Origin: Ficedula albicollis
Lineage: Eukaryota; Chordata; Aves; Passeriformes; Muscicapidae
Direction of reading: 5' to 3'
DNA: 64,000 nt
Assembly: GCF_000247815.1 (NCBI RefSeq)
Contig: NC_021683.1
Span: 10,194,173-10,258,172, forward strand
A model generated the notes under the pieces. That model was not told where the DNA came from. It saw only the letters and a list, made by a program, of their open reading frames with translations, and made no database searches. This document shows, piece by piece, positions 59,191-64,000 of the stretch (its first letter is position 1; every line of letters starts with the position of its first letter). The position numbers and the translations under genes are program-made.

Positions 59191-62100
59191 TCTGGCTTCA
59201 GTCTTGCCTACACCCCTGGGAGCAACAAGAAGCCTCAAGTTTTGCCTTTGCCCAGGCATGTGCGTGGCAAGCAGCCTATCTGGAAAACATGAAATGGGAT
59301 TAGCTCAAGCAAGTGGGTCTTGGTAGGAAGAAAACACCGTGAGTTAGGCTGAAAGTGGGGAACTGGCTGTGTGTGAACCACCTTGAGAAGACACTGTCTG
59401 GTGCTTTAGTGTTAGTCCATCCATACAGACAGAGAGATTAGAAAAAACTATAGGAATTTTGGCATTGTAGGAGTCATGACAATCTGCTGAAAGTAAATAT
59501 ACAAGAGAAAGTAGCTGTGAGGATGGAAAATGGCTGGCTGTGGCAGATAAGTAGTGGCTGGAGAAGTCTTATTAGAAATCCTCTAGGAAAAGCAGCCAAA
59601 CCCCCATAGGGCTGGGAGAAGTCTCTATCAATCAAACCAACCCAAGAAAATTGTGCAGTGAAGCCAATATTCAGTTTTGCCAGATTTCAGCCTCCTCTCT
59701 GGCTGTGTATTGTATAGAAACACAACTGCATCAGCAGTCTGAGCAAAGCAATCTGTGCAGGGGAGGGAGGGAGAGATGCTGGGTTGTACTAAGAACCACT
59801 CATCCACAAAAAGCCCCCAGGCCCTTGTGAATCTGCCTGGCTCCATATGCAGACCTGTGCCCAGTTGGCACTTTTCTTCACTGCCACTGGGAGCCAGCAC
59901 TACTGGAAAAGTTAGAAATGGTGAAGTTAACTGACATGTGAAAGACCTGGCTGGCTTCTGTGCTTCCATGAGATTTGGTCCAGGAAAGGTTTTCAGCACA
60001 GCTGGGGCAGTTTCAAAGGTTTTGGGTTTGTCCTCAAGTGGGAAGGCTGGCTTGGTTTGGTGAGATTTGGAGATTTGAAGTTAAACTTTGGGACTCAAAT
60101 ACTGTGGAGGCACTTTGGGTGTGAAACAGGGAAATTCTCAGTGCTGTGTTTTAGTCACGTGTTGCTTTCATTTTTGCCTCTCCATTTTGTGTGGTAAAGC
60201 TGCTTTTCTGCAAATCAGAGCTGGTTTAAAATGGTGTTACAGGGACCTCTGTCCAGTGCCTTCTGCACCCTTTAGTGATCTGCTCGGAATTTTGGAAAAT
60301 AAGCTTAGAGTGGATGAGCTTATTCCTACCCATTGTTATATTGCTTAAATGCTTCCTCTCACATCATTAGAATTTATATTTAGAATCTGGACCCTGAAAT
60401 GAGCTCTTGTCTAGATTAAGGGCCACAGAGTGTGTAATAACTAATGCAACGATTGGTGAGTCTTCTCTGTATTTTAACTTTCATTTGAATAGTCTTTTGG
60501 CTTTTTCTTGACATCTACTGAGAATCCTGTATCAACTGATAAATATATCCAAGAGGCAAAGGAGACTGACAGAATGTAAGGAAGTTTAATACATAACACA
60601 TTGCACCTCTTTGTTGGCTGCTCCATCATTCCTCAATCCTTTGTTTTCTTCATAGGAGACAGTGTATTATCACTTCAGATGGATATTTGCAGATGTTACT
60701 GAATCAAAATTAGAAGCAAAATCTTTCTGGTTTGTATCTAGTGGGAATTCTTTCCTGCAGTCAAAAACACTACATGTTTCAAGCCCTCCAAGCAAAGCTT
60801 GGAAAACTATGTAACCTGTATTCATCTGTCCATTTCCTTTGCCTCATTTTTCCTGTCCCTTACCCTTATTTTTGAGGTGCATCTGTCATTACAATACTCC
60901 ACGCTTCCCTTCAGAGGAGCACTCTTAAAATCACCAGTGCTATGCACTATGGGAAATTGGCCCAGTAGAGGAACAGTCCTATCAAAATTGCTCTCAGGAC
61001 ACCAGATATATCATGGGTGTAACAAATCCCAACTGGCTTCATTAAAGCTATTTTAGAGAAAATAAACTGGTTTAATAGATGGCAAGTTTCTCTCTGTTCC
61101 TACTGTCACCATACATTTTTAAATGTAGAATGTGGCTCCACTGTAGAAACCCATTAAAGAGATATAATATTTCATTCAGGTAAGTATTGCCTTTCTGCTT
61201 AAAGGGAAAACACCATTGTGAGCTTAGTGAAGAATTTAATTTGATGTATATCTGCAGGAAGTAAGCCTTACATCAAAAAGTAAGTACCAGCAGCTGGGTT
61301 CAATATGGGATTTGACACTGTTTTCTATAAGCTCTTTACCAAATGTGTGCAGTTTTTGAAATAGCCACATGCCCACCTTATTATGATCCTTTCCTGGAAA
61401 GAGAAATACCTTTAATCTTAAATATGACATTCACATGCTTATTTTTTAAAGAATTGATTTAATATGAAGGATTTTATTTCCTGTTTTTATTAAGATCCAG
61501 GTTCCTTGTCAAAGTACTGCCGTAAGTAACAAGCTATTGCACATCCTGTTCTTCATTAAAACAGGCAGGATATCAAAGTAAAAAACATAAGAAACATAAA
61601 TGTAGAGGAATTTTAGGATTGAACTGTAATCTATACCATGCAAGTGACTTAATAAGGATCTCAAATGATAAAGGAATTCAAGTCTGGGCAACATAACCAG
61701 AGCAACTCCCCCCCCAAACTTATGGACTAAACTACTATTTTTCCCCTGTAGTTTTAAAAACATCATGTTCTTGAATTAATATTTAGGTTAACTTGGAAGA
61801 GATACACAATCAATTATTCTTGCTACTGTCGTTACTCTTCTTAAGTTCTTATTTTTCATGATAAGTCACCATAGATAAATGCAAATCTTAAAGCAATGAT
61901 TGCTTTAAAGAATTAATGTCAGCCATTTCTGGTCATTTTCAGCAAATGTTTTTTTGTTCAATTGGCTGTTGTGAGTTTCTATGTGAAACAAAGTCCAGGA
62001 ACTGGTACACACTTATTTGGTCAGCATAGTCAATATTGCCTAAATGTGATTTTATTTGACCAATTGCACCTAAGTAATAAACTCCTGCTGAGTGTGATTA

Positions 62101-64000
62101 AGGTGGAGGTGGAATATGGAATATCCTTGTGGAAATGGAGAATGTGGGTCTGTCTGTAGATAAGGATACATTAGGTTTAATCTAGACATCATGGCTAACC
62201 AGAGCAATACAGGAATTGCAGGACAGGCTTCCATGTAAGCTAGTGACTAGAGGGTATCTCCAGCAGTTCTGGTGGGCTTGAATGAGATTATTTTGACTGC
62301 CTTGTTGCTAGTTCTGTTTCTTGTTTCGGCTGGCTGAAGTTGGTGTGAATGTATCTGGAAGAGCTGCGTGTTGATCCGGAAGTGTGATAGAGAATAGAAG
62401 TAAGACTGAATTAGTCCATGTAAATATTCTTTGCTGTCTAGTTCTGTATTACTTAGCAACAGAATCAAGGTAAATTTTATCAAATTTAATAGAGGAATAA
62501 ATCAGCAGTAAAACACATTGTTATTGGCATTATTATTGAAAAATTTAGATGTGAGGGGAGAACGGCCCAAATCAAACAGGAGTAAGTAGAGTTTTTGGAT
62601 CCCCAAATCTGTAAATATACGGAATTTTTCTGGCATAGGTATGTGATAAACCCTGGGAGGCCTTATTGTATCATGTAGCTTAGTGTGTAAATCATCCCTG
62701 CATCAGGGGCAACCAGCACTAAACACAGGCAATTACCTCATGAGGTTGGGTTTTTATGTAAAAAAACACACAGAACGTAAAGAGCACGAGGACACAACAG
62801 AGAGGAGCTGAATCTACAACTGAGCAGGTCTTGACTTTATTCTGTAGTGTATAAAATAAGCTACTACTCATCTCTGTTGAGATGAATGTGAGCAGTTGCA
62901 CTGGAATTGTGTGTAAAGTATGCATGTACATCTAACACTCCCTGAGAGACACAGGCTAGCAAGGACTTAATCCTTCTAATCCATGACTGAAAAATTACAC
63001 AGATAGCACAAACTTTGAAGAAAGAATACATTAAAAGAAGCCTTGGAGGGGAAAAAAAATCCCAGGCTTGAAAACATTGTACAGAGGCAATGGGATGTCT
63101 TCAGCAAATGTTTCCAGTGGAAATTCACCAAACAGGAGAGGTACTAAAGGAGAAGTTGTCTTTGTCCACTGCCCTAATCATCTGATACAGATCAAAAAGT
63201 TACATTACTGTCTGTAGGAAGGGCCTCTTATCTGCAGATGCAATTGGCTTTTGATGAGAGGGTGGTTGGGCTATTAACTGAACTGAAAATTGTAGCAGAG
63301 CTCCTCTACACAGGTCAAATACAAATCCTACCCTCTGATATATGCTCCTGTTGCAAGGACCAAGGAATATGTGCATTGAAGTGCAATGAGTAGATACTAA
63401 AGGAAATGTCAACTGTTAGATCTCCTGGTTTTATGGATATTGCAGTGTTTCTTCAAAAAGTGCAACATGTAGCCCTGAGAATATAAAATTTTGATCAATT
63501 TCTACTACCCACATGGGAAAATAAAGCACCTTTTAATTGTTTTTCTTAGTTAATTTTACCCATCTGCAGTTTTTTATACACTAATCAGGCTGTGCAGCTT
63601 TCATAAAGCCCTAAAATAGGTCAGATTTTGCAACCAGAAGATGCTCACCAGTGTTCTGCTTACAGTCTTGTAGCAGCAAATGTAGACAATGTATAAAAGC
63701 ATGGCACATGTGTAAATTTGCCATCTCATTGCTTTTGCTGCTCTGGCTCTATTGTCAGTAATAATACCACAGCAAGGACGGTTGGAGGGAAGCCAAACGT
63801 TTATTTGGTCTTTAGGCTTTGATAGTATGTTGGCAGCTGTGTGATCTTTGTTAAATTCAGAAATGCAAAGTGTAGCTTGTTTGCAAGAATCAGATGAGGC
63901 TGTTGAGACAGATGCTTTTTGGAATGATACCCAGCGAGCTGTGACACACATGTAAATGGGGCTGCTCGACCACTTGCCCGTGTGTATTGAGATTTCCCTG

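Larger units (their letters stand above)
52456..64000. other. Intergenic DNA, no gene recognised
   Basis: No Iroquois homeobox, other known exon or RNA gene was found. The only ATG-initiated frame that drew attention is 118 codons at 57692-58048 (minus), which matches nothing I recognise. CTCF-like motifs lie at about 54457, 55653 and 59175, and a CpG-enriched patch at 54360-54570. T-rich homopolymers occur near 57140-57175. Confidence 0.7.

Noticed and set aside
23520..64000. IRX6 or another Iroquois homeobox gene
   Set aside because: No homeodomain-like sequence is present in any frame. IRX6 is expected further on, past position 64000.

Overview
The window is vertebrate genomic DNA, most probably from a bird. 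Large introns with GT-AG borders, low coding density, AT-rich non-coding sequence and a CR1-like LINE fragment all fit. The one recognisable gene is MMP2 (72 kDa type IV collagenase, gelatinase A). Its translated exons match avian MMP2 as I remember it, including a Gly-Pro-rich hinge that mammals lack. Species cannot be read from this sequence alone.

Layout. Positions 1-20356 hold the 5' two thirds of MMP2 on the minus strand. Exons 1 to 9 lie at 20213-20356, 16507-16733, 14933-15081, 12757-12885, 11856-12029, 7593-7766, 5544-5717, 4286-4441 and 2408-2555. They join in frame into 491 complete codons plus two bases: signal peptide, propeptide with cysteine switch, split catalytic domain, three fibronectin type II modules (one 174-bp exon each), the zinc-binding helix, the hinge and the start of hemopexin blade I. 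The rest of the hemopexin domain (exons 10-13 in the usual gene) is not seen and should lie beyond position 1.

Positions 20357-21853 are the MMP2 5' UTR, promoter and proximal upstream DNA. Next comes a very long GAAA tetranucleotide array (21854-23519), of which 21914-23519 is uninterrupted, about 401 copies. From 23520 to 64000 I find no gene. In the human genome the gene on this side of MMP2 is IRX6, so this is probably the MMP2-IRX6 intergenic interval, where Iroquois-cluster regulatory elements would be expected. I see no Iroquois homeobox. The interval holds a short CR1 3'-end fragment, simple repeats and a few CTCF-like motifs, the best of them inside a CpG-enriched patch near 54.4-54.6 kb.

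I found no undescribed multi-gene system. The most unusual features are the GAAA array about 1.5 kb upstream of the MMP2 start codon, a sharp CpG/GC spike confined to MMP2 exon 7, a perfect 35-bp palindrome in intron 6, and the CpG/CTCF-like patch upstream.
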